Shown here: positions 1 to 5,768 of the stretch, piece by piece
Layout of the letters: every line of letters starts with the position of its first letter
Position numbering within the stretch: position 1 is the stretch's first letter
Assembly: GCA_946545505.1 (NCBI GenBank)
Contig: CAMNNN010000100.1
Location: 1-5,768 of the forward strand
From: an uncultured Clostridia bacterium
GTDB taxonomy: Bacteria; Bacillota; Clostridia; Saccharofermentanales; Saccharofermentanaceae
Reading direction: 5' to 3'
Length of the DNA stretch: 5,768 nt
Translations under genes and position numbers: made by a program
Notes under the pieces: generated by a model
Seen by the model: only the letters and a program-made list of their open reading frames with translations
Databases searched by the model: none
What the model was told of the DNA's origin: nothing

Positions 1-93
1 ATTGATAGTCTCTACCGTCTGATTTGAACAAGCACCAAAAGGTACTGTCATTGCAGCAATGAGTGCAGCCGCCGTAATCTTCTTATAATTCAT
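1..93 (-). CDS. Putative lipoprotein, N-terminal fragment (31 codons, runs off the window)
   Basis: This is the 5' end of a leftward gene beginning at ATG 93-91 and leaving the window at base 1 with no stop. The visible residues form a lipoprotein-type signal peptide: a short basic start (MNYKK), an Ala-rich hydrophobic core, and a lipobox-like PFGAC ending at Cys22, followed by a polar SNQTVET stretch. By family knowledge, such a protein would be lipidated on the Cys and held on the outer face of the cytoplasmic membrane. A GAGGTG ribosome binding site precedes the start by four bases, and a strong extended -10 box lies further upstream. The mature protein is outside the window, so its function cannot be named; substrate-binding lipoproteins are one common possibility among many. 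The lipobox is imperfect because it has Phe at -3, where Leu is usual. Confidence 0.75.
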   Translation of the reverse strand, partial: MNYKKITAAALIAAMTVPFGACSNQTVETIN

Positions 94-97
94 ATAA

Positions 98-103
98 CAC
101 CTC
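98..103 (-). promoter_or_regulatory. Ribosome binding site of the partial lipoprotein gene
   Basis: GAGGTG on the minus strand sits four bases before ATG 93-91. It is a good match to the anti-Shine-Dalgarno complement and supports this ATG as the start. Confidence 0.65.
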
Positions 104-135
104 GCATTTCTGAAATTGGCCTATTAGACAACACA

Positions 136-144
136 ATTATAGCA
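136..144 (-). promoter_or_regulatory. Extended -10 promoter (TGC-TATAAT) for the lipoprotein gene
   Basis: The minus strand reads TGCTATAAT, a perfect -10 hexamer preceded by an extended TGn motif. Transcription would begin near 129-130, giving a leader of about 36 bases before ATG 93. No good -35 hexamer is seen 16-18 bases upstream (ATATCG at 17), as is common where an extended -10 compensates. The promoter implies the lipoprotein gene can be transcribed apart from the M28-like gene upstream. Confidence 0.6.
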
Positions 145-224
145 TTGCCAATAATTACCGATATTTAGGTTTTGTTACAAGATTATGTTAATGAGAAGCT
201 CGCGATTTGAGCATTTTAAGGAAC

Positions 225-1385
225 TTATCCCTCTTGTAAACTCATGTATTCATTGTATGTCATGGCGTAATCCGAACCCTTCATCATAGATTCAAGAATT
301 ACATATGCTACACAATTGATTCTTACCTGAAGCAGATCACGCTCTTCTGTAACCATAAACGGATCAAGAATCGTCGAAGAATCAATAGGAGTAGACCTGA
401 TCATACCGCCGAATTCCTGAAGATTAAGGTTCTTGGTATCCTTCATCTCATCCATGTTGTCGAAGAAATAATCAGCACTGTCGAAGTACACGATAGGAAT
501 ATTCATATTATCGAACGGAACATAATCCGATTTATTCGCTGATACTTCACGGTAGATATCATCGAATCCGTCGCCGTTAAGATCAGTGATGATTCCGCAT
601 TCGTTATAGTAAAGACTGAAGCCGTACTGGGAATACAGAAGACTGTCATATACAACATCATAAGCCTGATAAAGCTTTCTTCTCATGGGATATTTCTGGT
701 TCATGATAAGCGAATTATAACCTGCGGAAGCATAAACCTTATCTCCGCCATAAATACTGTCAATACAGTACATACAGTCGATCGACCCTGCCACTTCATC
801 AGTAAGTGAAGATGCAAATGCCTGTGCGCCCGCATAATTATCATTACCTGCACCGAATGCAACCAGGATTACATCGAATGACAGATCCTCATAATTCTTG
901 ATCTGAGCAGCTATTGTCAGAAGCACACCAATACCGGATGCATTATCGGATATGCCGTCATAACCGTAAGACGAATCGACCTGGTCTTCCGAGAAAGCAT
1001 CATCATAATGAGCACCGATAACTATAGTTCTTCTAACCTCTTGGGGATTACCGAATTCATCGATGGAGAAGAATCCTTTTCCTGAAATATTGACAATATA
1101 ATTCGACGAAGTTCCGCCGTACAGATTGCTGAAGTCCTGTTTGGAAACTTCGTAACCTAACTCTTCGAATTTGCTTCTTATATATTCGCCTGCAGCAGCT
1201 TCCTGCTCGGTATAAGCTCTTCTGTACGGATAAAGTGATGCAAATTCACGTGCGATATCAGCACCGTAACTACCGTAATCCGCCTGAAGAATCACTTCAT
1301 CATCATCGTCGGAACATGAAGTAACCGGTATTATGAATATTATCATCGATAATAATAAAGCTATAAGTTTTCTGATCCTGCTCAT
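225..1385 (-). CDS. M28-family metallopeptidase-like lipoprotein, probably catalytically altered
   Basis: The 386-residue product begins with a lipoprotein signal peptide (basic start, hydrophobic core, lipobox PVTSC with Cys24) and an acidic DDDDE stretch, so it is likely anchored outside the membrane. The rest resembles M28 zinc aminopeptidases: the N-terminal YIRSKFEELGYEV region, then GAHYDD (His126, Asp128), SDNASG (Asp147) and CIDS (Asp209), at spacings like those of the Aeromonas and Streptomyces enzymes. However, the usual GAEE reads GAGN (Gly180, Asn181), losing the catalytic Glu and a zinc ligand, and the final SDH is SDY (Tyr288). I infer weak, different or no peptidase activity. 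A calcium-loop-like DLNGDGFDDI lies at 268-277. ATG 1385 shares one base with the preceding gene's TGA and has GGAAGG nine bases upstream. A TTG at 1388 is an alternative start. Fold assignment is firm; function is open. Confidence 0.85.
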   Translation of the reverse strand: MSRIRKLIALLLSMIIFIIPVTSCSDDDDEVILQADYGSYGADIAREFASLYPYRRAYTEQEAAAGEYIRSKFEELGYEVSKQDFSNLYGGTSSNYIVNISGKGFFSIDEFGNPQEVRRTIVIGAHYDDAFSEDQVDSSYGYDGISDNASGIGVLLTIAAQIKNYEDLSFDVILVAFGAGNDNYAGAQAFASSLTDEVAGSIDCMYCIDSIYGGDKVYASAGYNSLIMNQKYPMRRKLYQAYDVVYDSLLYSQYGFSLYYNECGIITDLNGDGFDDIYREVSANKSDYVPFDNMNIPIVYFDSADYFFDNMDEMKDTKNLNLQEFGGMIRSTPIDSSTILDPFMVTEERDLLQVRINCVAYVILESMMKGSDYAMTYNEYMSLQEG

Positions 1386-2443
1386 CAAACCAAACCTTCC
1401 GCGTCAGATTTAATGACATCCAGTCTTGCTGAGAATATCCTGCAAGCCTCGTCGATAGTGACCTTCTTAACCATCCATCTTCGAGGTTCGTCATCACTCA
1501 TATCAACAATCTCGAAGGTGCTTACTCCGTTACGCTCGAGGTTCTCTCTAAGCACCTTCATTATCGACTTTGATGATACACCGTCGAGCTTGACCGGAAG
1601 TCCCAGAAGGTCATATATCTTGGCAAGAGGGGCTCTGCTTTTCTCTTCTACGCAGCTCATGAGACTTAAAGCAAGAGCCTCACCGTCTGAGTAATTCATA
1701 AATCTGAAGTAACCCTCTATAGCAGCAGCGAGCTCGTCACCGAGTGCAAGAAGCTTGGGAGAAGTCTCGTTGATTGAATGTCTAAGTACATATACATGAT
1801 TAAGGAATTCCCTGACATTATCTTCCTTAACAAGTTCTATCAGGATATTAAGATTGCCGAGTATTCCGAGCCTGATAATGTCGGCATAACCGTTGTGCTT
1901 TATCTTATCAGGAACAGTTCCGAGGTAAGACGGATCGATTATAACTGCATCAGGCTTAAAAGGAACGGATATCGCATTCTTGAGTTTCTTCGAGTTAAGA
2001 TATGCGTTCTTTGCAACAGCACCCTCATACATGGCATTCGGGGTTGTCGGGACGGCAATAAAGTTAATACCCCCGTCGAAAACAGAAGCACAGAAACCTG
2101 CAACATCAAGTACACCGCCGCCGCCGAGAGCTATGATCCAGTCATTTCTTCCGAAGCCGAAGTCCACCAGAAATTCATATACGGAAGAGGCCTCAGCGAG
2201 TCCTTTCTGAACACCTGTACACTCCACGGGAACAAGTACCGGCTTCACTCCCCTTACAAGGAATTGTTCTTCGAATTTATTGTAATAATAACCGCTAACA
2301 ATCCTGTCAGTTACCACGGCAATCTTAACCGTGGCGGGATCCGCCTTCCTGCGCCCGTCGAAAATCAAGGCGGAAGCGAATTTATCAGCCTCGCCGGTAC
2401 CGCAGTAGCAATTGTACGTAGTGTCGGTTTTTAAGATATCCAT
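1385..2443 (-). CDS. 3-dehydroquinate synthase (AroB)-like protein with altered metal site
   Basis: The 352-residue cytosolic protein has the layout of the dehydroquinate synthase family: an N-terminal NAD-binding part with IALGGGGVLDVAGF (107-117, Asp113), then FIAVPTT (128-134), LKN (Lys155), ADIIRLG (187-193), GDELAAAIE (235-243) and SDGEA (252-256). True AroB makes 3-dehydroquinate from DAHP in the shikimate pathway using NAD and zinc. Here the three zinc ligands (E. coli Glu184, His247, His264) align to Asp188, Asp236 and Asp253; the last pair keeps the exact 17-residue spacing. AEVIK has become ADIIR, DSSVGGK has become EGAVAKN, and the C-terminal DKK is absent. About 15 residues are missing between the first two ligands. 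The ordinary AroB reaction is therefore unlikely; a diverged sugar-phosphate cyclase, another NAD-dependent enzyme or a regulatory relative are possible. The N-terminus aligns with the family, no Shine-Dalgarno is seen, and the stop overlaps the next gene. Confidence 0.85.
   Translation of the reverse strand: MDILKTDTTYNCYCGTGEADKFASALIFDGRRKADPATVKIAVVTDRIVSGYYYNKFEEQFLVRGVKPVLVPVECTGVQKGLAEASSVYEFLVDFGFGRNDWIIALGGGGVLDVAGFCASVFDGGINFIAVPTTPNAMYEGAVAKNAYLNSKKLKNAISVPFKPDAVIIDPSYLGTVPDKIKHNGYADIIRLGILGNLNILIELVKEDNVREFLNHVYVLRHSINETSPKLLALGDELAAAIEGYFRFMNYSDGEALALSLMSCVEEKSRAPLAKIYDLLGLPVKLDGVSSKSIMKVLRENLERNGVSTFEIVDMSDDEPRRWMVKKVTIDEACRIFSARLDVIKSDAEGLV
1397..1402 (-). promoter_or_regulatory. 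Ribosome binding site of the M28-like gene inside the AroB-like gene
   Basis: GGAAGG on the minus strand lies nine bases before ATG 1385 and six before the alternative TTG 1388. It sits within the last codons of the AroB-like gene, and with the TGATG stop-start overlap it indicates coupled translation. Confidence 0.55.
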
Positions 2444-2450
2444 CGATACA

Positions 2451-2459
2451 ATAATACCA
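2451..2459 (-). promoter_or_regulatory. Extended -10 promoter (TGG-TATTAT) for the AroB-like gene
   Basis: The minus strand reads TGGTATTAT, one mismatch from TATAAT with an extended TGn. Only seven bases (TGTATCG) separate it from ATG 2443, so transcription would start at about 2443-2444 and the mRNA would have essentially no leader. No Shine-Dalgarno precedes the ATG, which fits. The best -35 (ATGCTA at 2473-2478, 16-bp spacer) is weak. Confidence 0.4.
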
Positions 2460-2492
2460 TTATTTCGTAAAATAGCATCTATTAAGGCAAAG

Positions 2493-2501
2493 TGGTAGAA
2501 T
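2493..2501 (+). promoter_or_regulatory. Extended -10 promoter (TGG-TAGAAT) for gltX-glnS
   Basis: TGGTAGAAT is a one-mismatch -10 hexamer with an extended TGn. Transcription would start near 2508, leaving about 27 bases before ATG 2535 and excluding the upstream ATGs at 2502 and 2505 as starts. The -35 is poor (TAGCAT at 2473-2478). A second possible -10, TAAAAT at 2468-2473 with GATACA 17 bases upstream, is a weaker alternative. Confidence 0.45.
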
Positions 2502-2520
2502 ATGATGTCTATTTTTAAAA

Positions 2521-2526
2521 GAAAGG
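2521..2526 (+). promoter_or_regulatory. Ribosome binding site deciding the gltX start
   Basis: GAAAGG lies eight bases before ATG 2535. No comparable site precedes ATG 2502 or 2505 at a workable distance, because the AAGG at 2484-2487 is about 14 bases from 2502. This favours 2535. Confidence 0.6.
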
Positions 2527-2534
2527 TTTTTAAT

Positions 2535-4004
2535 ATGCTTATCAGAACTAGATTTGCACCTTCACCTACAGGTTTTATGCACGTCGGAAACTTGAGAACC
2601 GCTCTTTATGAGTATCTTACGGCAAGACACGAAGACGGCACATTCGTATTAAGAATCGAGGATACAGATCAGGAGCGCTATGTCGAAGGCGCTACCGATG
2701 TAATTTATAAGACTCTCGAGACAGCAGGAATCACACATGATGAGGGACCTGACGTCGGAGGCGATTACGGACCTTATGTACAAAGCGAACGCAAGGATAT
2801 GTACAAGCCTTATGCTGAGCAGCTTGTTAAAGAAGGCAAGGCCTATTACTGCTTCTGCACCAAGGAGAGACTTGACGACTTAAGGAAGAATGCACCTGAG
2901 GGAACTGTCGTAGGTTATGACAGACACTGCAGAAACCTTTCTCCCGAGCAGATTGAAGCCAATCTTAAGGCAGGTATTCCCTACGTTATAAGACAGAAGA
3001 TGCCTCTTGATGGCGAGTCCACATATCACGATACCGTTTACGGAGATATCACTATCAAGAACGACGAGCTTGATGATCAGATCCTTATCAAGGCAGACGG
3101 CTTCCCTACTTATAACTTCGCCAATGTTATTGACGATCACACCATGAAGATCACTCATGTTGTAAGAGGTTCCGAGTATCTGTCATCAACCCCCAAGTAC
3201 AACGCATTGTATGAAGCATTCGGATGGGATATTCCCACCTATATCCACCTTCCACTCATCAACGGCAAGAGTGTGGATGAAGAAGGCAATGTAACAATAT
3301 CCAAGCTGTCTAAGAGACACGGAAGCACAGGTTTCATGGATCTTGTTAACGAAGGATTCCTTCCCAAAGCCATTATCAACTACATCGCACTTCTCGGCTG
3401 GTGCCCTGCCGGTGAATATGAGAACCGCGAGATATTCACTATGGATGAGCTTATTAAGGCATTCGATATCAAGGGTATCTCCAAGTCTCCTTCCGTATTT
3501 GATTACGATAAACTCGAATGGATGAACGGTGAATACATCAAGGGTATGGAATCCGGAGAGTTCCTTACGAACGCCAAGCCCTACTACGACGAGCTGGGTA
3601 TCAAGGAAGAGAACTACGCCCTTCTCGAGGAGATCTTGAAGCCGAGAATCACACGGTTCACGCAGATTCCCGAGAAGCTCATGTTCCTCAAGGATTACCC
3701 CGAGTTCGACCTGTCGCTTTTCGAGCACAAGAAGAGCAAGTCCACCCTCGAGTCTTCCAAGCAGATATTGGGCGAGGTTATTCCTCTCCTTGACGCATGC
3801 AGCTGGGACAGAGATGCAATCACCGAAGCCATTACAGGCTACGCTGCTTCGAAGGAATATAAGAACGCACTGGTAATGTGGCCCGTTAGAATCGCGGCTG
3901 CCGGAGTAGCTGTAACTCCCGGCGGATGCGCAGAAGTGCTTCTCCTTCTCGGCAAGGACGAATCAATGAGAAGACTTAACGAAGCATTTAGCCGTTTAGG
4001 TTAA
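2535..4004 (+). CDS. gltX: Glutamyl-tRNA synthetase
   Basis: This class I aminoacyl-tRNA synthetase attaches glutamate to tRNA-Glu in the cytosol using ATP. The 489-residue product has the family's normal length and N-terminus (MLIRTRFAPSPTG). The HIGH signature is HVGN at 16-19 and the KMSKS signature is KLSKR at 257-261. FPTYNFANVIDDH and the following VVRGSEYLSSTP (190-220) are GluRS hallmarks. A zinc-type insert is kept, with Cys106, Cys108, Tyr128 and Cys132. The C-terminal 140 or so residues correspond to the anticodon-binding helical region. An 11-codon longer reading from ATG 2502 exists, but it would begin at the -10 box and lacks a ribosome binding site. It is the first gene of a tight group with glnS. 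Because a GlnRS is present, this GluRS may charge only tRNA-Glu, although the sequence alone does not prove that. Confidence 0.97.
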   Translation: MLIRTRFAPSPTGFMHVGNLRTALYEYLTARHEDGTFVLRIEDTDQERYVEGATDVIYKTLETAGITHDEGPDVGGDYGPYVQSERKDMYKPYAEQLVKEGKAYYCFCTKERLDDLRKNAPEGTVVGYDRHCRNLSPEQIEANLKAGIPYVIRQKMPLDGESTYHDTVYGDITIKNDELDDQILIKADGFPTYNFANVIDDHTMKITHVVRGSEYLSSTPKYNALYEAFGWDIPTYIHLPLINGKSVDEEGNVTISKLSKRHGSTGFMDLVNEGFLPKAIINYIALLGWCPAGEYENREIFTMDELIKAFDIKGISKSPSVFDYDKLEWMNGEYIKGMESGEFLTNAKPYYDELGIKEENYALLEEILKPRITRFTQIPEKLMFLKDYPEFDLSLFEHKKSKSTLESSKQILGEVIPLLDACSWDRDAITEAITGYAASKEYKNALVMWPVRIAAAGVAVTPGGCAEVLLLLGKDESMRRLNEAFSRLG

Positions 4005-4008
4005 GAAC

Positions 4009-4014
4009 AGGAGA
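4009..4014 (+). promoter_or_regulatory. Ribosome binding site of glnS
   Basis: AGGAGA lies five bases before ATG 4020, within the 15-bp gap after the gltX stop. It is a near-consensus site that fixes the glnS start. Confidence 0.7.
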
Positions 4015-4019
4015 TATAT

Positions 4020-5687
4020 ATGGCAGAAAGTAAGCATTTTATTCACGAGATCATAGACGAAGAGCTTAAGGAAGGCGGCAGATGTTACGGCAAGACCGTT
4101 CACACACGTTTCCCGCCCGAGCCTAACGGCTATCTTCACATCGGACATGCCAAGGCACTTGAGATCGATTTCGGTACAGCCGAGCTTTATAACGGTTTGT
4201 GCAATCTTCGTATGGATGACACCAACCCTACCAAAGAGGACGAAGAGTTCGTTGATGCTATTAAAGAAGACATTCGCTGGTTAGGACATGACTGGGGAGA
4301 CAGATTCTTCTATGCATCCGATTATTTCGATCAGATGTATGGCTTCGCAGTAGAGCTCATTAAGAAGGGACTCGCTTACGTATGTGAGCTTACGCCCGAG
4401 CAGATGAAAGAGATGCGCGGAGATACATCCACTCCGGCACAGAGCCCCTATAGGGACAGACCCATCGAGGAGTCTCTCGAGCTGTTCGAGAAGATGAAGA
4501 ACGGAGAGATTGAAGACGGCAAGATGACTCTGAGAGCCAAGATCGACCTGGCTTCAGGCAACTTCAACATGAGAGATCCGGTTATCTACAGAATGAACCG
4601 TCTCCCCCACCACAGAACGGGAAACAAGTGGTGTATCTACCCCATGTATGACTTTGCACATCCTATCGAGGATGCGCTCGAGGGCATAACTCACTCGCTT
4701 TGCTCACTCGAATTCGAGAATCACCGTCCCCTCTACGATTGGGTCGTCAATAACATCTCTGTCGAGTGCAAGCCCCGTCAGATCGAGTTTGCACGTCTCG
4801 GTATCACGCGTACTGTCCTCTCCAAGAGAAAACTCCGTAATCTGATCGAGAGCGGATACGTAACAGGATGGGACGATCCCCGTATGCCTACTTTGTGCGG
4901 ATTAAGAAGAAGAGGTTACACACCTGAAGCGATAAGAGAATTCCACCGTCAGAATGGTGTATCCAAGGTTAATTCCGTTGTTGAGTATGCTTTCCTCGAG
5001 TACTGCTTAAGAGAAGATCTCAACAAGCGTGCCAACCGTGCCATGGCTGTCCTCCACCCTGTCAAACTCATTATCGACAATTATCCTGATGACAAGACAG
5101 AGGTGTTTACAGTCGAGAATAATCCTGAGGATGAGAGTGCGGGAACACGTGAGGTTTCTTTCTCCAAGAATCTCTGGATCGATGCAGAGGATTTCATGGA
5201 AGTTCCCGAGAAGAAGTATTTCAGACTCTTCCCCGGAAACGAAGTTCGTCTTAAGTCGGCTTATGTAATCAAATGCACAGGTTGCGACAAAGATGAGAAC
5301 GGCAATGTTATCGCCGTTCATGCTGAATATGACACCGAGAGCCGCGGCGGAAATACAGCAGACGGCAGAAGGATCAAGGCCACAATTCACTGGGTTGATC
5401 AGAACACGGCAGTTGATGCCGAGATCAGATTGTATGACCAGCTCTTCACCATCGATGAGCCTGACCTTGCCGATGTTAATTATTTGGACTATATTAATAA
5501 AGATTCTCTTATAACTATAAAAGATGCTAAGGTTGAGGCTTCTTTGAAGAGTGCCGGAAGCGACGACAGATATCAGTTCTTAAGAGTCGGTTATTTCTGT
5601 GCAGACAACAAGGATTCATCTCCTGAACATCTTGTCTTTAACAGAGCAGTATCTCTTAAAGACAGTTATAAGCCGGGATCAAATTAA
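4020..5687 (+). CDS. glnS: Glutaminyl-tRNA synthetase
   Basis: This class I synthetase charges tRNA-Gln directly with glutamine, an alternative to the Glu-tRNA-Gln amidation route through GatCAB. The 555-residue length is almost that of the E. coli enzyme. The N-terminus carries FPPEPNGYLHIGHAK (31-45, HIGH at 40-43), and the KMSKS loop is VLSKRK at 266-271. The E. coli residues reported to line the glutamine pocket have counterparts: Arg30, Asp66, Tyr210, His214, Cys228 and Gln254. This supports GlnRS rather than a GluRS relative. The two beta-barrel anticodon-binding domains follow from about residue 340 to the end, with no extra C-terminal domain. It lies 15 bp after gltX and should be co-transcribed with it. 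Codons are mostly GC-ending except in an AT-rich pocket at 5476-5523. The enzyme is patchily distributed among Firmicutes and is often thought to have been acquired by transfer. Confidence 0.97.
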   Translation: MAESKHFIHEIIDEELKEGGRCYGKTVHTRFPPEPNGYLHIGHAKALEIDFGTAELYNGLCNLRMDDTNPTKEDEEFVDAIKEDIRWLGHDWGDRFFYASDYFDQMYGFAVELIKKGLAYVCELTPEQMKEMRGDTSTPAQSPYRDRPIEESLELFEKMKNGEIEDGKMTLRAKIDLASGNFNMRDPVIYRMNRLPHHRTGNKWCIYPMYDFAHPIEDALEGITHSLCSLEFENHRPLYDWVVNNISVECKPRQIEFARLGITRTVLSKRKLRNLIESGYVTGWDDPRMPTLCGLRRRGYTPEAIREFHRQNGVSKVNSVVEYAFLEYCLREDLNKRANRAMAVLHPVKLIIDNYPDDKTEVFTVENNPEDESAGTREVSFSKNLWIDAEDFMEVPEKKYFRLFPGNEVRLKSAYVIKCTGCDKDENGNVIAVHAEYDTESRGGNTADGRRIKATIHWVDQNTAVDAEIRLYDQLFTIDEPDLADVNYLDYINKDSLITIKDAKVEASLKSAGSDDRYQFLRVGYFCADNKDSSPEHLVFNRAVSLKDSYKPGSN

Positions 5688-5695
5688 AAAACTGA

Positions 5696-5700
5696 GGGAG
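5696..5700 (+). promoter_or_regulatory. Ribosome binding site of the third gene of the gltX group
   Basis: GGGAG lies five bases before ATG 5706, in the 18-bp gap after the glnS stop. It supports a real gene starting there. Confidence 0.6.
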
Positions 5701-5705
5701 AAAGT

Positions 5706-5768
5706 ATGGAAAACTCTCAACTAAAACTAAATGCCAAGTCTGTCCTTAAGACTACTTACTGGATGTCA
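5706..5768 (+). CDS. Unidentified protein, N-terminal fragment (21 codons, runs off the window)
   Basis: An open frame starts at ATG 5706, 18 bp after the glnS stop, with a good GGGAG ribosome binding site, and continues to the end of the window without a stop. The visible residues (MENSQLKLNAKSVLKTTYWM, then Ser) are polar and basic, and turn aromatic at the end. That could be a cytoplasmic head before a membrane helix, but too little is visible to assign a family. Its spacing suggests co-transcription with gltX and glnS. Confidence 0.7.
   Translation, partial: MENSQLKLNAKSVLKTTYWMS

Noticed and set aside
115..152. Inverted repeat ATTGGC (115-120) and GCCAAT (147-152) around the lipoprotein promoter
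   Set aside because: Six-base arms separated by 26 bases are expected by chance in a region this size. It is suggestive as an operator only if conserved.
190..224. Possible terminator after the M28-like gene (GCTC...GAGC on the minus strand)
   Set aside because: The stem is only four base pairs with a seven-base loop and no following T-run, so it does not look like an intrinsic terminator.
1386..1388. TTG at 1388 as the M28-like start
   Set aside because: It adds a single residue. The adjacent ATG at 1385 is the better codon and has a suitable ribosome binding site distance. It cannot be fully excluded.
1778..2434. 218-codon open frame on the plus strand
   Set aside because: It lies wholly antisense to the AroB-like gene, has no family resemblance, no ribosome binding site that stands out and no domain pattern. 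It is best explained as a shadow of the coding strand.
2502..2534. Eleven-codon N-terminal extension of gltX from ATG 2502
   Set aside because: It starts right at the end of the likely -10 box and lacks a spaced ribosome binding site. GluRS proteins begin at the position encoded by ATG 2535.
3186..3728. 180-codon open frame on the minus strand inside gltX
   Set aside because: It is antisense to a canonical, highly conserved GluRS and its translation resembles nothing. Treated as a shadow.

Overview
The window looks like a piece of chromosome from a Gram-positive anaerobe of the class Clostridia. This is an inference from moderate GC content, short purine-rich ribosome binding sites, two lipoprotein-type signal peptides and the overall style of the proteins. 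No marker here fixes the genus. I see no mobile element, CRISPR array, tRNA or rRNA.

The layout is two divergent gene groups. Leftward from about 2443 run a 3-dehydroquinate synthase (AroB)-like protein (1385-2443), an M28-family peptidase-like lipoprotein whose start overlaps the previous stop by one base (225-1385), and, after a 131-bp gap with its own promoter, the first 31 codons of a second small lipoprotein (1-93, cut by the window edge). Rightward from 2535 run gltX (glutamyl-tRNA synthetase), glnS (glutaminyl-tRNA synthetase, 15 bp later) and the first 21 codons of an unidentified gene (5706 onward, 18 bp after glnS). The rightward group reads as one tight operon charging Glu and Gln tRNAs.

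The rightward enzymes look complete and canonical. The leftward pair is the interesting part. Both keep the fold signatures of well-known metalloenzymes but have lost metal-binding or catalytic residues. The AroB-like protein has Asp at all three zinc-ligand positions. The M28-like protein lacks the catalytic Glu, the bridging Glu and the last His. The two open frames are intact and translationally coupled, so this looks like repurposing rather than decay, but the function is unknown.

The 91-bp divergent region (2444-2534) holds two facing-away extended -10 boxes. The leftward one is so close to the ATG that the AroB-like mRNA may be leaderless. The rightward one places the gltX start at 2535 rather than at the upstream ATGs at 2502 and 2505.
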